Below, piece by piece: positions 22,386-31,301 of a stretch of 31,929 bases of DNA; positions within the stretch are counted from its first letter, which is position 1, and the number at the start of each line of letters is the position of its first letter. Both the position numbers and the translations under genes were made by a program. This DNA comes from Rhynchonema sp. JSB1_4 (lineage: Eukaryota > Nematoda > Chromadorea > Monhysterida > Xyalidae). The stretch lies in the NCBI GenBank assembly GCA_030248065.1, contig JASAMV010001549.1, positions 1 to 31,929 on the forward strand, written 5' to 3'. A model generated the notes under the pieces. That model was not told the origin of the DNA, did not search any database, and saw only the letters and a program-made list of their open reading frames with translations.

Positions 22386-22894
22386 CAGAGGTGGGAATCG
22401 GGCCGGCCCGGCGGGGCCGAGGTTTCCGGCCCGAACGGTCGGGCCGGGCCGGGCCGACTTTTCGGAATGTCGGGCCGGGCCGGGGTTTCCGGCCCGAACG
22501 GTCGGTCCGGGCCGGGCCGGGCCGACTTTTCGGAATGTCGGGCCGGGCCGGGGTGGCCGGCCCGAAAAGGCCCGACATCATCGAATTTCAATAAAAAATC
22601 GTGATTTTTTCGGCTAAATTTGCCAAAATTTCTCGCGATTCTGCAAATTAGTACCGACTTCCATGATTATCAGGTATTTTTAAACCAAAAAAACAGTAAT
22701 TTTTGCACCAAAAAAATGCTTCAAAATATCATCAGAAAAAGTCGGGCCGAAAAAAGGGCCGGGCCGACTTTTTTCCAAGTCGGGCCGGGCCGGGCCGGAC
22801 TTCCCGGCCCGAACTGTCGGGCCGGGCCGGGCCGACCCCCGGACCTCGTCGGGCCGGGCCGGGCCGAGGTAACCCGGCCCGATTCCCACCTCTG
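22386..22894. mobile_element. hAT-like MITE, CAGAGGTGGGAA family, copy 2 (509 bp), perfect 8-bp target duplication
   Basis: The left end CAGAGGTGGGAATCGGGCC is mirrored at the right. CCCCCTAC flanks both sides (22378-22385, 22895-22902). It has the same AT-rich core as 21000-21322, but the GGGCCGGGCCG arrays on both sides are longer, which accounts for most of the extra length. Non-coding. Confidence 0.88.
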
Positions 22895-24359
22895 CCCCCT
22901 ACCCAGCCTCCGGAAGGTTGCAAGGTACCCCTGAGGTCCGAAAAAAGGGTGTTTTTTGCATGCATTATATTGCAAATTTGGCCGAAAAAAAGGTACTTTT
23001 TTGCATTTTAGCCGAAAATTTGCCTAAAATACCTATTATATGGAGGTTTTTGGGGTTTTGATTTGAGGTCGAAAAACACCCATTTATTTTTGCCTATAAA
23101 AACCATAAATTGATGGTTGCAATGTACCCACCGGGGTGGTTGCTGCAAGGTATCTCTATCTACCCTTCCCCCCATCCCCCCAAGGGGTGGTTGCAAGGTA
23201 CGTACTCCTTAGGGGGTATCTCTCCCCCCCATCCCCCCCAGCCACTACACTGGACCGGGCCCAGGGGCCAACCGCGCGCGACCGGGGCCGACCACTCAAC
23301 TAGAGGAGATAGAAATCTTTAAGAAAACATCGGTGCCTGATTCGCAAAGGAAACAATTATCCGTGTCAATTTCAAACTTGCAATTATTTCTTTGGCGTTC
23401 TGGTTCATTATCTGTGTCTCTCTATCGGAATGTTGAAGGTATTGATGTGGGTTTCCGGAAAAAAGTGGCACCCCCACTTTTCGTACCAGACGGACACCAA
23501 AAAATTCCCCCAGCCCCACCTTGGCTTTGGCACCTACCCTAAAATACCCACCGCCCCCCTCAAGTTGGCACCCCCCCCCCCCCCCGCTGCTAGTATACTA
23601 AAGGCAAACCAGCCGTGCGTTGCACTCTTAGACCATACCGTATCACCTTGAATACTTACACACCTGTTACCTGTAGCCACGTCTCGCGACCCGTGATTTG
23701 CGTGTGAATCCGATAAAGAGTGAAGGGTGAAGAGTGCAAAGCACTGCTCATTGCCTTTACCCCCTGCCCTAAACAGCAGCCCACCCCGCAAGTTGGCATT
23801 TTCGCTTTTCTTTTTTGGTGCAGGGGTCGTGTTCTTCATGTTTCGAAGTTTTTTGTGGGCAATTTTTACGTTGAAAAGTGCTTTCGTACGCGCGCAGCGC
23901 ACAATTTTTCCGTTTGTCAGCAGTGTTCGAGGTACTTTGAAGAGGGAATGTCCGCTGTCCCGGGCTGGAGAGGGGGATACCTACTGTATCAGTGCCGATG
24001 GCCTGGGGGTTAGCGCTTGGGTAAAAAATTTGTTGTTTTTAATCATGTGTAGATCGTGTGAAAATGTTGTGTTTGTGTGTAGCGCATGAATTTTTGAGTA
24101 TTTGGTCGGAGCGGCAATTTTGCGTACAGTTTGGTCATTTTGGGCCGATATTGACGCCTTGAGGGCAAAATCGGAGAAAATTGGTAGCACAATGATTGCG
24201 TATAAGATTAGTTCAAATCAATCCTGATTTTCACGTTCAGTCACTCCTAGCCACTCTGTGCTAATTGTGATTGTTACAAAACAGTTTCGTTGAATCCAGT
24301 ATTGACGGACATCTGCCCACGTTGCTGCGGGTCTGAAACATTTAGAGACTGCATTCTAT

Positions 24360-24588
24360 GGGTGGAATTTTCGAAACGGTGTAAAGGTCAGTTGGGCGTA
24401 AAGGTGGGTGTAGAGCTGGGTAGAAGACTGGGTAACGAGTGGTTTAGGATGTTAAAACGTGAAACATTGCCTGTTATTAACGTGGAATGTTTCAAGTTTA
24501 AACCGAGGTCTATCACACTGAGCTCTGACCGACTTTCCACCGACCTTTACACCCCAACTTGACCTTGCATTTTTTTTTCGAAATCACG
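24360..24588. mobile_element. Palindromic MITE, copy 1 (229 bp)
   Basis: It matches 30334-30559 along its whole length, starting GGGTGGAATTTTCGAAACGG. The right end is more decayed than in the other copy (a T run replaces part of the terminus). It lies inside 23301-25456. Non-coding. Confidence 0.65.
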
Positions 24589-24629
24589 CTTCTGTGTGAC
24601 TAAGCAACGCAACGTCGTCGATTGAAATT

Positions 24630-25116
24630 CACAAAACAAAGTCAAGCTCACCTAGAGCTCAACGTCAAAGTTCAAAGTCAGATGTTTCGGCGTCACGCTG
24701 GCTCGTGCGGGCCAAGCGCCCGATTTTTAAACGGAGGGTCGGTGACACATTATTAGGCATTGATTGGATGCCTCTCTCGGGATACTGTTATTTTAAGGAC
24801 GTAGCACAAGCGTTTCTGAAGATTATTTCGTTCTCATAATTTTCTGACTAATGGTATTAAAATAACGTGGCGATCGTTGACCGCAGTCAAAATTTTTTGC
24901 ACCTTCAAATCATAAACATAAAAATTTCTTTTCCTATTTTAAAAATTCATAAAACTCAGAAATACTCTCAGGTAGGCATCCAGTCTTCAATAATGCGCCA
25001 AAGTTGACCCTTTGTTTAAGAAAATTGCGTCTGCTGCACGAGCGAGCGTGACGCGGAAACATCTGGCTTTTTATTTTGACGTTGAGCTTGACGCGCGAGC
25101 ATGACTTTGTTTTGTG
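24630..25116. repeat. Internal inverted repeat of about 80 bp per arm
   Basis: The arms are 24630-24709 and 25036-25116. They share CACAAAACAAAGTCA, AGCTCAACGTCAAA and CAGATGTTTC in opposite orientations. They could be the ends of another foldback element inside the 2.16-kb element, or its own subterminal repeats. Confidence 0.55.
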
Positions 25117-25456
25117 ATCGCCCATTTGAGGGGCAATATCGGCGTTGTTTCAGAATCTTCATCAAGGTGTTGCGGTGCTCAGTTTCGAAGCTCCAGAAAA
25201 GTTTTAGAACGAAACGGACAGTAAATTCGAGCTTCCCGCACTTGTCTATCGCAGACAATAACTTGTAGGCGTTATCGAGGAAGAAAGTGAAACAAACCGC
25301 GCCGTCCGGCACAGGCCGAGGTGTGCGGGACGGTCTGTCACTGGGAACAAAGCGTCCCGTCACCAGCGACCCATGCTTGATCAATGTTTCACCTCGTTTC
25401 ACCTTTCCTTTACGAATCAGGCACCGATGTTTTCTTAAAGATTTCTATCTCCTCTA

Positions 25457-26069
25457 CCACTCAACCGGGTCGGGCCGGGCCGCGATTTTGACTCTTCGAC
25501 CGGGCCGGTCCTGTGGCTGGACCGAGCAACAGATTTGGCCGACCGGGCCGGGGCACGGTGACGTCTGGGGCAAATTAATAAAACAAAACTTGGGGAGCGC
25601 TCCTCCAGAACGGCTCCAGCCCAGCGCTCGTCTTGATCTTTTTTCTCTATCAATCCGTGAGTTTTGGCGAACGGCAACGGTCAACGGTGTTCCATTGTCG
25701 CGCGTGCACCGATGACAGTGCACGATTTGGTCTCAACAACAAGATGCACGGAACAGTTAGATCTCAAGTTTACCAACACCAGCCGATGCACCTTGCTGTG
25801 CTGCTGATGCGGACGCGAGAAATTGAGAAATTTGCATATCCATTGCGCCTCGCCTGCCCGCCGCATTGAGCTACTCATAGATTGGTGTGGTTTGAGCTAA
25901 TCGCACGCCTGATGAATGAGGCACAAGCCCACAAACAGATGAAAACGAGCGACTGTCAAGTCACAACAATAAACTTTACTTGCTCAAGCGATAATCATGC
26001 ACGTGCACAAAACCATTGGCAGTGATTTACGCGTAAATGCAACGTGGACAATTATATTGCAATTATGCA
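25457..26069. other. No supported gene; GGGCCGG-rich start
   Basis: Bases 25466-25555 are GGGCCGG-rich and continue the sequence that lies left of 23292, as expected if the 2.16-kb element split an older GC-rich repeat. I see no gene or repeat in the remaining 500 bases. Confidence 0.45.
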
Positions 26070-26563
26070 TTGGTCGCATAATTGACCCTGAGAATCCATC
26101 CAAACGTTAAAGCACATCTGCTGCAGATCACCTGTGTCCACTTATATTCCCAATATAGTTTTGGCATCATGCTCCCTTTGTTGAAACAATGCGACCGTGT
26201 TACCTGCAGAAATGTCCTGGAAAGACCACGAATGGACATTGGAAATCTGGGGGCATTGTGGTTGTGGGAAACCCAAAAATTGTTGGTGGAGGAAATGTCC
26301 ACTCCTCCAAAATCAAATTTCCATTTTTTGATGGGAGTGCACGGATTGGCTCAGGGCTTTGCCTAAGCCTAGGTCGAAACCTGACCGAGAGCCTAAGCCT
26401 AAGCCTAAGCCTGAGATAGGGGAGAGTCAAATTTCAGGCTGTCTTAGGATTTCCAAGTTCCTCCACCAAAAGTTTTCCAAAAAGCGGTCTGATGCGAGAC
26501 GTGCTTCAACCATTCAGGAACGTGTTTGGTTGGATTCTCATAATATAGTCATTGTGCGACCAA
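26070..26563. mobile_element. TTGGTCGCA element, copy 2 (494 bp)
   Basis: The left end TTGGTCGCATAATTGA is mirrored by TCATTGTGCGACCAA. The inverted similarity reaches about 38 bp inward (TGAGAATCCATCCAAACG against TGAGAATCCAACCAAACACG). The flanks CA and TT could be a decayed TA. The ends match 6509-6774. No transposase is recognised. Confidence 0.5.
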
Positions 26564-26801
26564 TTCAGTATCCAAACGTGTTCGAAATGTGGAAATAAAC
26601 GGCACTGACATTTTGAATCCATCATAAATTCAAACAATATCGCTCAAAAATCAATAATAATGTTGATCAGACATTTTCTGGTGCCGGTGCATCCTCATTG
26701 GTGGTCGAGTGTTTGATCTTATCATCAACAACCAAATGCAGCTGTCGCGCGACCGGTTGCGGCGGGGGACGGGCTCTGCGAAAAAAATATCAACATATCG
26801 T

Positions 26802-26875
26802 TATTATATTATTATTATATTGATTATATTGATATTCATATTATATTATTATTATCTTGATTATATTGATATTCA
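26802..26875 (+). repeat. 37-bp tandem duplication, AT-rich
   Basis: Two adjacent 37-bp units (26802-26838, 26839-26875) differ at one base. Each contains TTGATTATATTGATATTCA. It is probably a slippage product. Confidence 0.8.
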
Positions 26876-27031
26876 TATTAAATATCACAATTGATGTGTT
26901 TCTGTTAAGATGGTCATCGATCACGAAAACGACAAGGCTCGGATACCGCCGGGCAATGTCGGTCCGACCTCCGACCTCGTTTTGGAAATTAATGGCGCTA
27001 TATCAGTAAATAGATCCCATACAAGCATCAC

Positions 27032-27538
27032 CAGGGTTGGGCAAAAAACGTTTTTTTGTCAAAAGATCGTTTTTTTAAAACGTTTTTTTTTAAAAAACGT
27101 TTTTTTAAAACGCCCAGATGACTAAAATATGCCCCCAAAAAAATTGGAAAACGCTCATGTTGGGAAGAAAGCGTGGTTAAATGAAGTAATTCTATGTGTT
27201 CTGAGGCAAAATAAACGGGTTTCAACCCTTTTCTGGCGAGTTGTTAAGATCCCATATCAGACCCGCATCATGGGACCAACTTTGGCCGGGGTCATCACTG
27301 AAAGTCAAACTCCGTATATCGACGTATCTCGACAAAGTAAAAATTGGTCGAAAATTTTTTGAAAAAAATGGGACAAAAAATTGACTTTCCTTGATAATCA
27401 GGGTACTTTCCCTGAAAAATCAGGGAAAATCAAGGAAATTCAGGATTTAAAAAAAACGAAAAACGACCCAGGCGTTTTTTTTGAAAAAAACGTCGTTTTT
27501 TTAAGAAAAAACGCCGTCGTTTTTTTCGCCCAACCCTG
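27032..27538. mobile_element. Non-autonomous hAT-like element (507 bp), perfect 8-bp target duplication
   Basis: The ends CAGGGTTGGGC and GCCCAACCCTG are perfect inverted repeats. AGCATCAC flanks both sides (27024-27031, 27539-27546). The subterminal zones alternate ACG and CGT with A and T runs (AAAAACGTTTTTTT). It lies 128 bp past the stop codon of the small membrane-protein gene. Non-coding. Confidence 0.88.
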
Positions 27539-27673
27539 AGCATCACTACATGAGGTCTATCCAATATCGAACCGATCGATGACCAAGTCCAATACATCGA
27601 GGCTTTCGATGTCGCAACACACAGCAAGAGCAAATTGAGCAAAAAAATGTGCGCAAAAAACAAAAACGAGGCA

Positions 27674-28318
27674 TCACGTCACCAACTTGAACATGATGAC
27701 ACTGCCAACGGTGAGTTTGAGACTGACGAGTCCGGCGATAAGCATCGTCACACCACCGAATGTGCCTGCGATAATTGGACCGGTGAGAAGGCTGACGCAC
27801 ATGAACAGACCGAACAGGATCATTGCGAACGACACCCACATCTGCGCTTTCCTATAAAGTGATTTGTTTGGGGTAACGCGGCCCTCTGGTGCATTCGCAC
27901 TGACGATTAAGTGGTGTACCACCCGTCTGAGACAGCAGGTCTACAGACAGCACACAGCCCCGAAATCACAAAAGTATACTGCACATAAAATGAGGTTCGT
28001 TTTATGTGCAGCATATTTTTTTGATCACAGTTTCTGCCCAGACGGGTTTAATTCATGCTGGCGTGAAACATCGCTGGTTGTTCAATCGCACAAAGTATCG
28101 TCGTTAGCACAAGGCACAGCCGTGCGCAGCCTACGAGACACACAAGATTGTGCACATGCTGATCCAGTGATCGTCAAGCTTGATTCCAGTTTTGAATAAA
28201 CAAGCTGAAAATATTTGAATCAAGTCAGCCCTGCCTACCTGACGTCTTCGATTTCCACCTGATAAACTTCATCGGCTCGCGGTGGCGGTGGTGGCGGAGG
28301 ACCAACTATTGTTGACAT
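27674..28318 (-). CDS. Small membrane protein of unknown function, two exons, 85 residues
   Basis: Exon 1 is 28318-28239 and encodes a start with a polyproline run (MSTIVGPPPPPPPRADEVYQ). Exon 2 is 27851-27674. The junction CAG|GTAGGC to TTTATAG joins in phase at an arginine codon. The total is 85 residues and a stop. Exon 2 is strongly hydrophobic, with two likely membrane helices (about residues 31-50 and 55-82) containing LLTGPIIAGTFGG and small-residue packing motifs. There is no cleavable signal peptide; the N-terminus is probably cytosolic (inference). I do not recognise the family. Splicing out of exon 2 before the stop cannot be excluded. A hAT-like element lies just downstream. Confidence 0.6.
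27867..27908 (+). repeat. 42-bp dispersed repeat, copy 2
   Basis: It matches 901-942 at 38 of 42 positions, in the same orientation. It lies inside the intron of the small membrane-protein gene, just upstream of the exon 2 acceptor. Confidence 0.5.
27979..28011. repeat. Perfect 12-bp stem hairpin with 9-nt loop
   Basis: CTGCACATAAAA is followed after 9 nt by its exact reverse complement. It lies in the intron of the small membrane-protein gene. It is too short for a typical miRNA precursor. Confidence 0.6.
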
Positions 28319-29219
28319 GGTGATGTTTCACAAATGTGCAGTTTTAGTTGCTTGTCGTCAACATTCAAAAGAATAGTAATATTGAAGTTGCAAATATTGA
28401 TACTTCAAATTCTCGATTTTTTACTTCCTACAGCTGTTCGGACGTGTGGAATATTCACAGCATAATGTCACAACAGTGGCCCACCTTGGTATACAGTGTG
28501 TACCAACTGGAAGACAGATTCAATTCAAAAAAACAGGTTCAAGTGCTCGTACATATGTGTTCTTTTTCTCGTGTGTCTGGTTTTGATGTGCGCATAGTTG
28601 CTGTGTGCTTTCTGACAGTAGCGGGCTAAATTACGCTTTTTACGTGAAAGCAAGCACTTCAGATGAAAGGTACTAACGTTGCTTGAAGCTAGGAGGCTAC
28701 GAGAGTGAAACGGACAGCTGATTGTGACAGTACAAAGATGTGGATGTTCTTTGTGAAATTTCACTTCCATTCCCATTTTCTCGGTGAATGAAGAATATAA
28801 GCGTAGCAGCATTTTGCTTGCAAACGTTGCATTGAACACATTGCGAATTTTCCAATTCAAGCTGCACTAAGCACCCAGAATGTTTGCATACCACACATGG
28901 GTTACACAAGTATTGTTCAAAAACAAATCGGTATGGGCACATACATAGTATCGATAAGACCAGGCCAGTGTGTACCTATAATCGCGGCACGCCGTGCATA
29001 CGCACCAACTACACCATAATGAATGGTGGCAGAATGAAAGCGAAAGATTAATCGTCATAACAAGCGAGATAACAATCTGTATGCGCATGCGGGGTGCCCT
29101 TTATAGTTGAGTTGAGTGATACCCGTTTTTTTCGCAACGATCACCACTCAGATAAGGAAAGACTGGTTGTCATGGTGGAATTTCAAAATGTTTACCGCAT
29201 AGTGCAGCTGTGCCACGAG
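28319..29219. other. Upstream of the small membrane-protein gene; no supported gene
   Basis: It should include the promoter and 5' UTR of the 85-residue gene, but no element is identifiable. Open frames of up to 111 codons on the minus strand show no domain and overlap each other. Confidence 0.4.
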
Positions 29220-30019
29220 CAGGGTCGAAAACAATTTTTTTTATTAACGAGCTTTTTTTGTAAAAAAAAATTTTTTTTTTGATTTTTTTTGACGAAAATT
29301 TTTTTATTAGAAAAAGTGTTGCAAACGACGTTTCAGGATAAATGAAATCGATACAACATATTTTTCAAAAATTGAAAAATTTTCGCCTGAGACCCAACTT
29401 GTGCGGTGACACCCGGTAGTATTGTGCAGATTCTATGGTCTCCGACCAGTGTGAGGTTGAACTTCACTAGGGCGGGCGCGCACGGGCACCCCCCCCCCCC
29501 CCCCCCCCCCCCCCACGATGTTACTCTAATATATTGTAGCATGCGGTACAACGTATTTTAATGCATCTAATGCCGAATATCTGATATACGACCATCAAAA
29601 TATCGATTACAGCCCAAATCTTGCGTGTCAGATCGCCCGGTTTTGCACCATACCTTCATCTACACATGTGTAGTAGCATGCAGTAGAGGACGCCAAACCA
29701 AAGACACACCAACCACAGCACAAAACAAAGCACAAGCCAACAAACTACATTATCGGTGCCACATCACTCTAAAAGACCAGCCCCGCGCATCCCTGTACGG
29801 ATTTGGGGACAATACAGGGCGCCGCAGGCGCGATTTTGGAAAAATTGTCCCGTCCACAGAAAAAAAGTGCCTATTTTTTTGCCTCGAAAAAGGCCATTTT
29901 TGGACATTTCAGCCCATTTTGGGCAACTTTTTTTATTAAAAAAAGCAAAATCTGAGTTTCAAAAAAAAATTTTTTTTTAAATTTTTTTTAATTAACCACT
30001 TTTTTTTGAAACAACCCTG
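29220..30019. mobile_element. Possible hAT-like element or composite (800 bp)
   Basis: The left end CAGGGTCGAAAACAA and right end TTGAAACAACCCTG are partial mirrors. The flanks GCCACGAG and GCCCAGAG match at 6 of 8 positions. Both ends have A/T runs like 27032-27538. A run of 26 C at 29489-29514 and a GCGCCGCAGGCGCG palindrome near 29819 suggest that other elements are nested within. Confidence 0.4.
29489..29514 (+). repeat. Homopolymer run of 26 C
   Basis: A single uninterrupted C tract. Its length is likely unstable and may be misassembled. Confidence 0.9.
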
Positions 30020-30333
30020 GCCCAGAGTGGAAACCTATGATGCTTTTATTGCGCTTGTCAATGAAAAACACATGTCAAAAACAATCTTGCTCCAATGGTG
30101 AGGATCTAAAATGCTTATGCGTATGGCATTAATATTACCAATCTTTTGTGTTCATTGCTAACAACGCAAAACACGTGGACCGTATGAAGTCGGTCCATGC
30201 TAAACCCGCAGCGGTGTGCAATTCAGTTGCCAAAAGCGAGCGGCTCCTTTCAGACGTGTCCGGAACTTCGCCTGTTTTCAGACCAAAAGTCTTTGCTGTT
30301 TCAGTAATCATAATCATTCTTATCCACCAAATT

Positions 30334-30559
30334 GGGTGGAATTTTCGAAACGGTGTAAAGGTCAGTTGGGCGTAAAAGTCGGCGTAAAGTTCGGTCGAAA
30401 GCTCGGTCGGCGTAGCTCGGTGTAAACGTGAAACATTGCCTGTTATTAACGTGGTATGTTTCAAGTTTACACCGAGGTCTATCACACTGAGCTGTCGACC
30501 GAGCTTTCCACCGACCTTTACACCCAACTGACCTTTACACCGTTTCGAAAATATCACCC
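30334..30559. mobile_element. Palindromic MITE, copy 2 (226 bp), next to the zinc-finger gene start
   Basis: Nearly the whole element is an imperfect palindrome. Its ends are GGGTGGAATTTTCGAAACGG and the mirror of GGGTGATATTTTCGAAACGG. ATT flanks both sides (30331-30333, 30560-30562), a possible 3-bp duplication. The related copy is 24360-24588. It ends 31 bp before the proposed ATG of the zinc-finger gene, so it may form part of that gene's 5' UTR or promoter. Confidence 0.7.
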
Positions 30560-30590
30560 ATTATCATCAAGCGAACTCTGCGTAATAAGA

Positions 30591-31170
30591 ATGTCCGCAC
30601 AAACGATGCCGACCGAAGATGCTAATCAGCTGAGTGCGCAAGCACAAGCCCAAGGGACGGAAGGGCAAGCAGCACAATCACAATCGGATGTAACCAATGT
30701 TGCAGCAGATGGACAAGGCGATGGGCATGATAACAAGGTGCAGCTCCCGAACACGACATGTTGGCGATGCCAGGTACAGTCCACCCTTCTTATAGCGAAT
30801 TGATCGGGAAGCGCAAAGCGATGGTTTCGGCGAACCTCGAAAAAATTCTTGTAGTAATCTGAGGCTAACGGCAGATTGCGAACCAAAATAGTGTGTTCAA
30901 AAACATTCACTGTGAATGGTGTTACTACAAAGATTATAAAGGGGGTTGTGCGCAATGAAATCTAAAAACTAAAATGTTCAGATCACGTTCCCGGACATCA
31001 GTCGGCTAGGTGCACACACTTTCCAAAAGCACGGCGAACGGGAGCCCTACGAATGTGGTCAGTGTTACGTGTGCTTCGGCCGTTTTAGCCAATTTAATCG
31101 GCACATGGTCGTGGTCCATCGGACTGACTGCAGTGGACTAACTCCGACACACGCCAAAAAGAGGCATCAG
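30591..31170 (+). CDS. C2H2 zinc-finger protein, first two coding exons; continues past the window
   Basis: Exon 1 (30591-30773, 61 codons) encodes a Gln/Ala-rich, acidic leader (MSAQTMPTEDANQLSAQAQA) and ends inside the first finger. Exon 2 (30982-31170, 63 codons) completes it. The junction CAG|GTACAG to GTTCAG joins in phase. Finger 1 is CWRCQITFPDISRLGAHTFQ followed by KH, fitting C-x2-C-x12-H-x4-H. Finger 2 runs from CGQC to HMVVVH with the same spacing. The linker (GEREPYEC) resembles the classic TGEKPY linker. Such proteins usually bind DNA or RNA in the nucleus. Exon 2 ends at CAG|GTATGA, so at least one further exon lies beyond the edge. The frame stays open upstream into the palindromic MITE, with an in-frame ATG at 30456, but the start at 30591 has an A at -3 and avoids MITE sequence. 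Confidence 0.75.
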
Positions 31171-31301
31171 GTATGACGAGGGGTTGAGGTTGCGCAACAG
31201 AAGAATAGTCAGATGCACTTTACTGGTGTGGAGTTGAGTTTGACTCGGGTTTGATTTTGATGTGCGCCATCAGAATGCTTTCTTGCATCCATGGATTCGA
31301 G

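Larger units (their letters stand above)
21537..23252. mobile_element. hAT-like element of 1716 bp, perfect 8-bp target duplication, itself invaded twice
   Basis: The ends CAGTGTAGTGGC and GCCACTACACTG are perfect inverted repeats. GACCGGGC flanks both sides (21529-21536, 23253-23260). It contains the insertion 22386-22894 and probably 21974-22362. The G-rich left side and C-rich right side, plus a GCGCGCAGCGCGAGATTTTT motif near 22130, resemble 7186-7614. No transposase frame is readable. Confidence 0.8.
20234..23270. mobile_element. Host element of a transposon nest, inverted repeats around GGCCCGGTCCCAGAAGCGG
   Basis: When the inserts described below are removed, the left end CAGGGCC (20234-20240) joins to CCGGTCCACAGAAGCGGATT (20891-20910). 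This matches in inverted form the sequence at 21506-21536 continued at 23261 (AATCCGCTTCTGGGACCGG). The interior consists of GTTAGTGT / ACACTAAC repeats. The right terminus is blurred and no target duplication was found for this outermost element. Confidence 0.5.
23301..25456. mobile_element. 2156-bp element with 54-bp inverted repeats and 9-bp target duplication (Mutator-like candidate)
   Basis: The terminal sequence starting TAGAGGAGATAGAAATCTTT at 23301 recurs inverted at 25456, with about 51 of 54 bases matching (23301-23354 against 25403-25456). CCACTCAAC flanks both sides (23292-23300, 25457-25465). A 9-bp duplication with long inverted repeats fits Mutator-like elements. The interior carries C-rich tracts, the palindromic MITE at 24360-24588 and an internal inverted repeat, and no transposase is recognised. 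Confidence 0.72.

Noticed and set aside
21702..22617. Pro- and Gly-rich reading frames on both strands
   Set aside because: They fall in GGGCCG and G/C-run subterminal repeats of hAT-like elements. Composition alone explains them.
27979..28011. Hairpin as a microRNA precursor
   Set aside because: The stem is only 12 bp, shorter than a mature miRNA needs, with no extended pairing on either side.
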